Source: Nocardioides nitrophenolicus
GTDB lineage: Bacteria; Actinomycetota; Actinomycetes; Propionibacteriales; Nocardioidaceae
NCBI RefSeq assembly: GCF_016907515.1
Contig: NZ_JAFBBY010000001.1
Span: forward strand, 3,038,001-3,102,000
Direction of reading: 5' to 3'
Length of the DNA: 64,000 nt
The notes beneath the pieces were generated by a model, which saw only the letters and a program-made list of their open reading frames with translations, was not told the DNA's origin and did no database searches. Position numbers and translations under genes: made by a program. This document shows, piece by piece, positions 7,656-14,338 of the stretch (the first letter of the stretch is position 1; each line of letters opens with the position of its first letter).

Positions 7656-8998
7656 GACGCCTGCGCCCGCTTCACGTCGATCGCCTCCAGCATCGCCGCC
7701 AGCCGGCTCTCCAGGATCTCCTCCTTGTAGAAGGAGGCGTCGGCGACGTCGCCCTCGAAGAAGATCGACGGGATGCCGAGGTTGTTCTGGGCCGAGCGGG
7801 CCAGCAGCCGCTGGGGGCCGGTGAACGCGCGGCAGGTGCGGGTCGAGTGGAAGACGATGCCGTCGACGTCGTACTCCTCGCAGTCGCGCAGGGTGAGGTA
7901 GTCGAGGGTCCGGGTGCCGTGGTTGGTCGGGCAGAGCAGGTAGTGCTGGGCCATGCCGAGCAGCGGGTCGTCGGTGTCGATCAGCTGCGGCTCCTGCCAG
8001 AAGGCGTTGGTGATGTAGCGCCCCGCCATCACGGCCACGCCGTGCTCGGCGAACTTGCGCGAGAGGAAGCCGAGCTTGTTCCAGTTCATGATGCCGTCGA
8101 AGTAGAGCCGGTAGCGCTCGTTCTCGATGCCGGTGATGCCGTGGTCGATCCGGTGCTGGATCTCGTCGCGCACGGACGCGAAGTAGTCGACGAGCTCCTG
8201 GTTTCCCGGCAGGAAGTTGATCGGGGCGATCGCGGAGATCCAGTCCCAGAAGGTCGCGGGCGCCGGCTTGGCCTTGCAGAGCTCGAGGCCCTCACGGCGC
8301 AGCTCGGCGGCGCGCTTGATGTAGGTCATCGACTCGCGCAGCAGGTCCCAGTCGAACTTGTTGCCCGATCGCTCCTCCAGCCAGGCGATGAGGTCGACCA
8401 GCTGGTCGCGGACGTAGCGCGACGCCGACTCCCACTCCTCACCCTGGAGGTACCCGGCGTCGGCCTTGTTGCCCCACAGGAAGGGGTGGGAGATGTTGAA
8501 GATCGGCACCTCCTTGTCGAAGACCCGGTAGGAGATCTCGTCCCACTGCTGGCCGGTGCTGCAGCCGGCGTAGTTGTTGACGAAGAAGTCCGGCGCGGGC
8601 AGCCGGGCCGCCAGCTCGGCCTGGTCGTGCGCGCCGACGACGCCGGTCTGGGCGCCCTCGTCGCCCTGCACGGTGAGGACGGCGCAGCCCAGGTGGGTGC
8701 GGGAGTACGAGCACAGCTCGGCGTTGTAGCCGTACTCCGCCCCGGCGAGCTGGGCCGGGCCCTCGAGCTGTTGGGCCGCGAGGCGGGCGGCGAACGCCTC
8801 ACCGTGGCACCAGGCCAGGCCGGCGGCCTGGAAGATCGGGTTCAGCGCGCCGCCGTTGTACCAGACGATCTGCTGGCCACGCTCGCGCGCGGTGAACAGG
8901 TCGTCCCAGTACTGCGCGACCATCCGGTTGCCGTGGCGGGTGGCGGCGAGGCGGTTGGTGCGGTCCGGGGTGGCGAGCGGGGGCATCGTGGCGGTCAT
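7652..8998 (-). CDS. Benzoyl-CoA reductase / 2-hydroxyacyl-CoA dehydratase large subunit (BcrB/HgdA type)
   Basis: The 448-residue protein matches the HGD-D family. From memory of BcrB, several landmarks align: C96 in AELCSYSR, C146 in YAGCSTGQQW, the ENERYRLYFDG segment followed by NW and a VAVMAGRY strand (296-328), DTDDPLLGMAQHYLLCPTNH with C356, and C389 in HSTRTCRAFTG. These cysteines are the expected cluster ligands and active-site shell. Family members dehydrate 2-hydroxyacyl-CoAs through ketyl radicals or reduce the benzoyl-CoA ring two electrons at a time. The YRLYFDG and C389 regions look closer to BcrB than to HgdA. ATG 8998 is preceded by GAGGAG; the longer frame to 9388 only overlaps the small-subunit gene. 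Middle gene of a three-gene operon. Confidence 0.9.
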   Translation of the reverse strand: MTATMPPLATPDRTNRLAATRHGNRMVAQYWDDLFTARERGQQIVWYNGGALNPIFQAAGLAWCHGEAFAARLAAQQLEGPAQLAGAEYGYNAELCSYSRTHLGCAVLTVQGDEGAQTGVVGAHDQAELAARLPAPDFFVNNYAGCSTGQQWDEISYRVFDKEVPIFNISHPFLWGNKADAGYLQGEEWESASRYVRDQLVDLIAWLEERSGNKFDWDLLRESMTYIKRAAELRREGLELCKAKPAPATFWDWISAIAPINFLPGNQELVDYFASVRDEIQHRIDHGITGIENERYRLYFDGIMNWNKLGFLSRKFAEHGVAVMAGRYITNAFWQEPQLIDTDDPLLGMAQHYLLCPTNHGTRTLDYLTLRDCEEYDVDGIVFHSTRTCRAFTGPQRLLARSAQNNLGIPSIFFEGDVADASFYKEEILESRLAAMLEAIDVKRAQAS

Positions 8999-9015
8999 GG
9001 GTGGCTCCTCGTCGG

Positions 9016-10194
9016 TCAGGCGTAGGCGGGACGGTTGCGGTGGCTGCGCTCGATCAGCGCTTCGAGCCGGGTGCGGAAGGACTCCAGCGGGATGCCCTCG
9101 TGCTCGGTCTCGATGAGCAGCTGGGGGATCCCGGCGGCCTCGAGGGCACGGCGCAGCTCGGGGTAATAGAGCATGTGCGGCTCGCAGAACTTCGGCATCA
9201 GGTGGACGACGGCCTCGGCGCCGCTGCGCTCCGCGGCGGCCAGCAGCCACTGGTCCCAGTCGACGTCGTGCTGCACCCGGGTCGGGCACGGCAGCGCGAC
9301 GTTCCGGCCGGCGTACCACTCGGCGACGGCGGTCATCGGCGGCAGTGACTCGTCCAGGTCGGTCTGCAGGTAGCGGCGCCCGGTCCACAGGTCGTCGTCG
9401 ACCACGACGGCGCCGGCCTCCTCGATCACCTCGAGCAGCTCGCGGCGCGGGGCATGGCAGAGGTGGCCCGAGAGGTGGACCCGGATCCGGTCGTCGCGGG
9501 TGCGCGGCGCTCGGCCCGCGACCACCGCGGACAGCAGCGCGTGGTGCTCGTCGGGGTCCATCACCTGCGCCGAGGCGACGATGTCCTGCAGCTCGACCGG
9601 GCCGAACGCGCAGTCGCCCGCGGCGCGCGCGTCGAAGAGCCGCCGGATCAGCGAGCGGTCGCGGTTGAACGCCCGGATGCTGGCGGCCAGTGCCGCGTCG
9701 GTGACCTCGGTGCCCGCGAAGGCCTCGACCTCGGCCCGGAGGGTCGCGACCATCTCGGCGATCTTGGCACCGGCCCCGCGGTCGCTGAGCGAGCTGATCA
9801 GCTGGCCCAGGAACACCGGCGCACGCGGCTCGAGCTCGCGCACGATGTCGGTCGCGCCGAGGAGCTGAATGCAGTGGTCGGCGACGAAGAGCCCGTCGTA
9901 GAGGTCGAACCGCCCGGTCGCGGCCTGGTCGGCGAGGTTGCGGGTGAAGCCGCAGTAGAACTCCGGCAGGAAGGCCCGCCCCTCGGTCACCGGCTGCTGG
10001 TCGTCGGGGACGATCACCGGCAGTACGCCGGCGGCGTGCGCCAGCTCCCGCGGGAAGTTCATCGGCAGCACGCCGAGGACCTTGCGGTCGGGATGCTCCT
10101 CCCGCCAGCGCTGTACGTAGGAACGCGGGTCGCGGGCGATCGAGCGCAGGGCGGCGAGCGGGTCCGCGGCGTCGGCGGTGTCCGGCCTGTCCAT
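9016..10194 (-). CDS. Benzoyl-CoA reductase / 2-hydroxyacyl-CoA dehydratase small subunit (BcrC/HgdB type)
   Basis: The 392-residue protein is the second HGD-D subunit. It opens with the domain start KVLGVLPMNFPRELAHAAG, followed by the candidate cluster cysteines C81 (FYCGFTR), C108 (VADHCIQ) and C337 (MPKFCEPH), with a central LSGHLCHAPRRELLEVIEE module and the LIETEHEGIP end typical of the family. It would form a heterodimer with the 448-residue subunit, each carrying a [4Fe-4S] cluster, and act on a CoA thioester. ATG 10194 is chosen with GGAAG five bases upstream; a GTG at 10206 lies too close to its Shine-Dalgarno sequence. It is the first gene of the operon (17-bp gap to the next) and is divergent from the flavoprotein gene at 10264. 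Confidence 0.88.
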   Translation of the reverse strand: MDRPDTADAADPLAALRSIARDPRSYVQRWREEHPDRKVLGVLPMNFPRELAHAAGVLPVIVPDDQQPVTEGRAFLPEFYCGFTRNLADQAATGRFDLYDGLFVADHCIQLLGATDIVRELEPRAPVFLGQLISSLSDRGAGAKIAEMVATLRAEVEAFAGTEVTDAALAASIRAFNRDRSLIRRLFDARAAGDCAFGPVELQDIVASAQVMDPDEHHALLSAVVAGRAPRTRDDRIRVHLSGHLCHAPRRELLEVIEEAGAVVVDDDLWTGRRYLQTDLDESLPPMTAVAEWYAGRNVALPCPTRVQHDVDWDQWLLAAAERSGAEAVVHLMPKFCEPHMLYYPELRRALEAAGIPQLLIETEHEGIPLESFRTRLEALIERSHRNRPAYA

Positions 10195-10227
10195 GGCGGC
10201 TTCCACCCTTCTAAAGTTTGACGGATC

Positions 10228-10237
10228 TGGTCATTCA
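10228..10237. promoter_or_regulatory. Possible half-conserved box E
   Basis: TGGTCATTCA retains the TGGTCA half of the box seen at 22118 (TGGTCAGGCCA) but not the other half. It coincides with the -35 position for the flavoprotein promoter. It is weak evidence that the divergent region belongs to the same regulon. Confidence 0.25.
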
Positions 10238-10256
10238 GACATCTAGACTGTATAAC
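10228..10256 (+). promoter_or_regulatory. Promoter for a leaderless flavoprotein mRNA
   Basis: A TATAAC -10 element at 10251-10256 lies only 7 bases before the ATG at 10264, so the mRNA should start at or next to the start codon. No Shine-Dalgarno sequence is present. A TGGTCA 17 bases upstream of the -10 is the best -35 candidate. Confidence 0.45.
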
Positions 10257-10263
10257 ATCGAGC

Positions 10264-11385
10264 ATGAACAGTGAAGCCCTGGGAAGTGCGGGAGCGAGCC
10301 TCGACGCCGCCCCGATCAGCAACCGGTGGACCCGCCTGGTCGGCGTACGCCACCCGATCGTGCAGGAGGGCCTCGGGCCCTTCCGGACGCCGCGGCTGGC
10401 CGCGGCGGTCTCCAACGCCGGCGGGCTCGGGACCGTGTCCATGCCCGGCATGCCCGAGGACATCGAGAGCGGCGCCCGGACCTTCCGCGAGCACATCGAG
10501 GAGTGCGCCGCGCTGACCGACCGGCCCTTCGCCGTCAACATCCCCGTCGGCGTCGACGCCGCCGGCCGGGTGCTCCCCTTCACCGACGTCTACATCCGGA
10601 TGGTGCTCGACCTGCGCCGCACCGACAGCGAGATCGCCCGCCGGCTCACCGTCATGACGACCTCGGCAGGCTTCCCCGGCGACTACGTCGCCATGGTCAA
10701 GGACGCCGGCATGGTCCACCAGCACAAGGTCGGCGCCACCCGCCAGGCGGTGAAGGCGGCCGAGGCCGGCGTCGACGTCGTGCTCGCGGCGGGCTTCGAG
10801 ATGGGCGGCCACGCACCGGCGGCGAAGGTGCACACCTACGTGCTGGTGCCGAGCGTGACCGAGGCGGTCGACGTACCGGTGCTGCTGACCGGCGGCGCCC
10901 GCGACGGCCGCGGCCTCGCGGCGGCGCTGGCGATGGGCGCCGACGGCGTGGCCATGGGCACCCGGTTCATCACCAGTCGCGACAACTCCGACTGGCACCC
11001 GGCGTACGTGCAGGCCCTGCTCGCCGCGACCGAGGGCGACGATGTCGCCTTCGACGGCGTCTACGGACCCTGCCGCGGCCTGCGCAACGCGGCCTCGGAG
11101 CAGCTCCTCGCCCATGGCGCGTCCGGGCTGCCGGCCGACCCGGTGGAGCTGGTGCGCTGGAAGATCGAGTCGATGCAGCGCGCGCAGACGACCGGCGACA
11201 CGACCGGCAGCCTGGTGATGACCGGCCAGGTCGCCTCGGCCATCCACGACCTGATCGACGTCGCGGAGTTCGTGGCCCGGATGGCGCAGGAGGCGGCCGA
11301 CGTACTGCGGTCGCTGGCGCGGCAGCTCGACGGAGTGGCCGGTGCCCCGCGTCGTACCGGACGAAATGGCGGTGATTCAGGTTGA
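10264..11385 (+). CDS. Nitronate-monooxygenase-type FMN flavoprotein (IpdC-like)
   Basis: The 373-residue TIM-barrel flavoprotein is of the 2-nitropropane dioxygenase/NMO family. The start of the barrel reads IVQEGLGPFRTPRLAAAVSNAGGLG, the conserved histidine region is AAGFEMGGHAP, the FMN phosphate site is LLTGGARDGRGLAAAL, and the segment MGTRFITSRD follows. In steroid-degrading actinobacteria a member of this family (IpdC, Rv3553 group) acts on CoA thioesters of ring-derived acids rather than on nitronates. The CoA-rich neighbourhood favours such a reductase/oxidase role. It is divergent from the dearomatase-like operon, sharing a 69-bp promoter region, and ends just before the convergent acyl-CoA dehydrogenase. 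Assignment to the family is firm; the reaction is inferred. Confidence 0.85.
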   Translation: MNSEALGSAGASLDAAPISNRWTRLVGVRHPIVQEGLGPFRTPRLAAAVSNAGGLGTVSMPGMPEDIESGARTFREHIEECAALTDRPFAVNIPVGVDAAGRVLPFTDVYIRMVLDLRRTDSEIARRLTVMTTSAGFPGDYVAMVKDAGMVHQHKVGATRQAVKAAEAGVDVVLAAGFEMGGHAPAAKVHTYVLVPSVTEAVDVPVLLTGGARDGRGLAAALAMGADGVAMGTRFITSRDNSDWHPAYVQALLAATEGDDVAFDGVYGPCRGLRNAASEQLLAHGASGLPADPVELVRWKIESMQRAQTTGDTTGSLVMTGQVASAIHDLIDVAEFVARMAQEAADVLRSLARQLDGVAGAPRRTGRNGGDSG

Positions 11386-11417
11386 TCCACGACCATCTCG
11401 TCGGGTACGACGGGCGG

Positions 11418-12554
11418 TCAGAAGAGCGACTTGGCGATGATCTCGCGCTGGATCTCGTTGGTGCCGCCGAAGATCGGCGGCGCCAACGCCCGGCGTACCT
11501 GGAACTCCATGCCGTACTCCCGTGCGTAGCCGGCACCGCCCATCAGCTGCATCGCCTCGAGCGCGGTCCGCTTGGCGACCTCGGTGGCGCGCATCTTGGC
11601 CATCGCGGACTCCCGGGCCAGGTGGTCCTCGCGGCCCTCGTCGATCGCCTGGGCGACGTCGTACACGAACGAGCGGGTGACGGCGATGTCGGTGGCGAGG
11701 TCGGCGACCCGGTGGCGCAGGGCCTGGAAGCCGCTGATCGACTGCCCGAACGCGTCGCGCTGGCGCATGTAGGCGATCGCGTCCTCCAGCGACCGGCGGG
11801 CCGCGCCGATGCTGAAGGCGGCGATGATCATCCGCTCCACGCTGAGCCCGCGCATCAGCTGCTTCCAGCCCTGTCCGGCCTCGCCGACCACGGCCGACGC
11901 CGGCACCCTGGCCTGGGTGAAGAAGACGTCATTGCAGGTGCGCGCCTCCATGGTGCGGACCTCGCGCATCTCGATGCCGGGGGTGTCGGTCGGCACCATC
12001 AGCAGGGTCAGACCCTGGTGCTTGGGGCCGGAGGCGTCCTCGCGCACCAGGACGAGCATGTGCTCGGCGATGTGGGCCACCGAGATCCACGTCTTCTGGC
12101 CGTCGATGACGTAGGCGTCGCCGTCGCGGATGCCGCGGGTCCGCACCGCCCCGAGGTCGGAGCCGGTGCCCGGCTCGGAGAGGGCGATCGCCTCGGTGCG
12201 CCCGGCCACGAGGTTGGAGACGATGGTCTTCTTCTGCTCCTCGGTGCCCCACTTGAGGTAGGTCTGCGCCGCGGTGAGGCCGGTCGTGTACGCCAGGATG
12301 CCCGGCGTCAGGCCGCGGTGCGCCTCCTCGATGAACACGCACTCGTCGACGAAGCCGGCCCCGCCGCCGCCGTACTCCTCGGGCAGCGAGACGCCGAGCC
12401 AGCCGAGGTCCGCCATCTTGTCGAGGATCACCTGGCTGGTGGCGACGGTGTCGTTCTCGGTGAGCGCGTCCCACTGGGCGGAGGTGCCGTACTCCCGCGC
12501 GCAGAAGGCCTCGATCGCGGCGGCGAACTCGAGCCGCTCGGCGTCCAGCTGCAT
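11418..12554 (-). CDS. Acyl-CoA dehydrogenase
   Basis: The 378-residue protein shows all three ACAD domains: an N-terminal helical part with LGWLGVSLPEEYGGGGAGF, the middle beta part with ALSEPGTGSDLGAVRTRG and TWISVAHIAEHMLVLV, and the C-terminal four-helix part with RDAFGQSISGFQALRHRVADL and QLMGGAGYAREYGME. The base position next to the GT loop is glycine (IFGGTNEIQR), so the catalytic glutamate is probably in the helix containing LSVERMIIA, as in isovaleryl- and long-chain-type ACADs. A cyclic, branched or CoA-linked ring substrate fits. The gap to the upstream BadI-like gene is 9 bp, so the two form one operon (dehydrogenation plus ring hydrolysis). Confidence 0.9.
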   Translation of the reverse strand: MQLDAERLEFAAAIEAFCAREYGTSAQWDALTENDTVATSQVILDKMADLGWLGVSLPEEYGGGGAGFVDECVFIEEAHRGLTPGILAYTTGLTAAQTYLKWGTEEQKKTIVSNLVAGRTEAIALSEPGTGSDLGAVRTRGIRDGDAYVIDGQKTWISVAHIAEHMLVLVREDASGPKHQGLTLLMVPTDTPGIEMREVRTMEARTCNDVFFTQARVPASAVVGEAGQGWKQLMRGLSVERMIIAAFSIGAARRSLEDAIAYMRQRDAFGQSISGFQALRHRVADLATDIAVTRSFVYDVAQAIDEGREDHLARESAMAKMRATEVAKRTALEAMQLMGGAGYAREYGMEFQVRRALAPPIFGGTNEIQREIIAKSLF

Positions 12555-12563
12555 CGGGTGCCC

Positions 12564-13358
12564 TCAGTTCCCGCGGTACTGCGAGAAGTCGGGCTGCCGC
12601 TTCTCGTTGAACGCGGTGATGCCCTCCTGCGCCTCCGGCATCTCGCCGAACAGCTTGAGGGTGGTGATCGCCATGTTGCCGATCGCGACGAAGTGCTCGG
12701 TGTCGCTGTTGAAGGACTGCTTGAGCACCTTGAGCGCGGTGGGGGAGTACGAGTTCATGGTCTCGGCCCAGGCGCGGACCTCGTCCTTGAGGTCGGCCGC
12801 CGGGACGACCTTGTTGACCAGGCCCCAGTCCAGCGCCTCCTCGGCGCTGAGCCGGCGCAGCATGAACCAGATCTCGCGGGCGCGCTTCTCACCGATGACA
12901 CGGGCCAGGTAGCCCGAGCCGAGACCGGCGTCGAAGCTGCCGACGCGGGGCCCGTTCTGGCCGAAGCTCGCGGTGTCGGCGGCGATGGTCAGGTCCGCGA
13001 GCACGTGCAGCACGTGGCCGCCACCGATGGCGAGCCCGTTGACGGCCGCGATCACGGGCTTCGGTACGTCGCGCATCACCCGGTGCAGCGCCTCGACCTC
13101 GAACAGCCCGCTCTGGGAGGGGCCGTAGTCGCCGGTCTCCATCCGCTGCTTCTGGTCGCCGCCCGCGCAGAACGCCTTGTCGCCGGCGCCGGTGAGGCAG
13201 ATGGTCCCGACCTCGGCGCTCGCCCAGGCGCGCTTGAAGGCCAGCACCAGCTCGTCGACCGTCTGGGCGCGGAAGGCGTTGAAGCGCTCCGGCCGGTTGA
13301 TGGTGATCCAGGCGAGGCCGTTCTCGACCTCGTAGGTGATGTCGGTGAAGTTGTCCAT
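12564..13358 (-). CDS. BadI-like 2-ketocyclohexanecarboxyl-CoA hydrolase (crotonase superfamily, MenB branch)
   Basis: This 264-residue crotonase is closest in my memory to BadI, which hydrolytically opens the ring of 2-ketocyclohexane-1-carboxyl-CoA to pimeloyl-CoA. Family-typical pieces are RFNAFRAQTVDELV, ICLTGAGDKAFCAGGDQ, MRDVPKPVIAAVNGLAIGGG, FGQNGPRVGSFDAGLGSGYL, ARVIGEKRAREIWFMLRR, SPTALKVLKQSFN and the end FNEKRQPDFSQYR. MenB (naphthoate synthase) shares the GPRVGSFDAG core, but no menaquinone genes are nearby. AGAAGGA lies before ATG 13358. It leads a two-gene operon with the acyl-CoA dehydrogenase and faces the divergent hotdog thioesterase across two operator-like sequences. This is the best evidence that the island processes an alicyclic or reduced aromatic CoA ester. 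Confidence 0.82.
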   Translation of the reverse strand: MDNFTDITYEVENGLAWITINRPERFNAFRAQTVDELVLAFKRAWASAEVGTICLTGAGDKAFCAGGDQKQRMETGDYGPSQSGLFEVEALHRVMRDVPKPVIAAVNGLAIGGGHVLHVLADLTIAADTASFGQNGPRVGSFDAGLGSGYLARVIGEKRAREIWFMLRRLSAEEALDWGLVNKVVPAADLKDEVRAWAETMNSYSPTALKVLKQSFNSDTEHFVAIGNMAITTLKLFGEMPEAQEGITAFNEKRQPDFSQYRGN

Positions 13359-13419
13359 GGTCGCTGTCCTTCTCGTGCCTTCTCGTGTGTTCGTGGGCCG
13401 CGTCCGATGCGCGTGACGT

Positions 13420-13433
13420 TTGGCCTGACCATT
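13420..13433. promoter_or_regulatory. FadR-type operator-like box B
   Basis: TTGGCCTGACCATT occurs here 62 bp upstream of the BadI-like start. The identical 14-mer occurs in reverse orientation at 22116-22129. The core TGGCCTGACCA differs by one base from the FadR-type palindrome TGGTCnGACCA. Confidence 0.55.
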
Positions 13434-13447
13434 TGCAACAATAGGCG

Positions 13448-13465
13448 TGTAAACGATCGTTCACA
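13448..13465. promoter_or_regulatory. 18-bp near-perfect palindrome, TetR-type operator candidate
   Basis: TGTAAACGATCGTTCACA has the perfect core AACGATCGTT and only one mismatched pair in the outer arms. It lies 18 bp upstream of the GTG at 13483 and close to box B, so this divergent region may answer to two regulators. The spacing (four bases between AAC and GTT) excludes a KstR-type box. Confidence 0.45.
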
Positions 13466-13482
13466 ACCCCTCTGGAGGACAC

Positions 13483-14247
13483 GTGCAGCAGCTTCGCTTC
13501 CTGGGCAGCGGGCCCGAGGACCTGTTCGAGGTCTCCGGACTGCGCCAGTGCTCCGACGGTGTCGGCGGGCTGATGACGCTGGGGGCCTGGGGCCGGGGTG
13601 CGGACGGGCGCCTGGCGGTCGGTGCGCTCGGCGTCCTGGCCGACGAGGTGCTGGGATACGCGCTGATGGCGTCGCTGCCGCAGGACGAGTGGTCGATCAG
13701 CACCGAGATCTGGCTCGACGTCGTCAGTGAGCTGCCCGGGCCCGGCGTCGACCTCGTCGGCCACGCCACCCCGGTGCAGACCGGCGCCTTCTCCACCGGA
13801 GAGATCCGCGACGGCCGCGGGCGGCTGCTGGTGAGCTGTCGTCAGCGCGGCCGGTCGGTGTCGCGGCCCGACGAGGATGCCGTGGCCGCGGCTCCGAGCG
13901 TGGCGCCGGCGGCCGCGGACGGCATCGAGGCGGTGCTCGGACTCCGGGCCGCCGCCGACGGCTGGGTGCTGGACGCCCGCCCCGAGCTGGCCAACCCGAA
14001 GGGCATGCTGCACGGCGGCATCTCCCTGGCCGCCTCCGAGGCGGTCGCGACCCGGGCCCGCGTGGACCGCGGCTCGTCCCTCCGGACGACGTCGGTCCAC
14101 ATCGTGCACACCCGCGGCATCCCCGCCGGCGCGTCGGTCGTCTTCGACGTCGAGCACCGGCACGCCGGGCGCACCCTGTGGGTCACCCATGTCGTCGGCC
14201 GGGTCGACGGGAAGGTCGGCACGGTCGCGACGATCACCGCCGGCTGA
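13483..14247 (+). CDS. Double-hotdog acyl-CoA thioesterase-like protein
   Basis: The 254-residue protein reads as two hotdog folds. The first half contains ALGVLADEVLGYALMASLP and WSISTEIWLDVVSELPG; the second half contains ANPKGMLHGGISLAASEAVA and TTSVHIVHTRGIPAG, the PaaI/4HBT-like signature with the HGG loop. Such proteins hydrolyse acyl- or aryl-CoAs, either recycling CoA from dead-end thioesters or releasing products. GTG 13483 has a strong GGAGG three to seven bases upstream. It is divergent from the BadI-like operon and on the same strand as the CoA ligase starting at 14339. Which thioester it cleaves cannot be told. Confidence 0.75.
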   Translation: MQQLRFLGSGPEDLFEVSGLRQCSDGVGGLMTLGAWGRGADGRLAVGALGVLADEVLGYALMASLPQDEWSISTEIWLDVVSELPGPGVDLVGHATPVQTGAFSTGEIRDGRGRLLVSCRQRGRSVSRPDEDAVAAAPSVAPAAADGIEAVLGLRAAADGWVLDARPELANPKGMLHGGISLAASEAVATRARVDRGSSLRTTSVHIVHTRGIPAGASVVFDVEHRHAGRTLWVTHVVGRVDGKVGTVATITAG

Positions 14248-14338
14248 CCGGCACGGTGAGGGACCCGACTGTCGGAGTCCACAGTCGCCCGTACGACGAC
14301 CCTGGGGCCCGGCCCGCACGGTCAGCACACTCGACCGG

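Noticed and set aside
10264..11385. Complete KstR2/ipd cluster next to the IpdC-like gene
   Set aside because: I found no IpdA/IpdB CoA-transferase-like genes, no FadE30-like partner with certainty and no KstR2-like box in this part of the window; only the IpdC-like family match stands.
12564..13358. Calling the crotonase MenB (menaquinone synthesis)
   Set aside because: The core is shared with MenB, but no other men genes are present and the neighbours are CoA-catabolic; BadI-like fits better, though not proven.
13448..13465. A KstR box in the BadI/thioesterase region
   Set aside because: AAC and GTT are separated by four bases instead of two, so it does not fit the KstR consensus; a general TetR-type site is kept instead.
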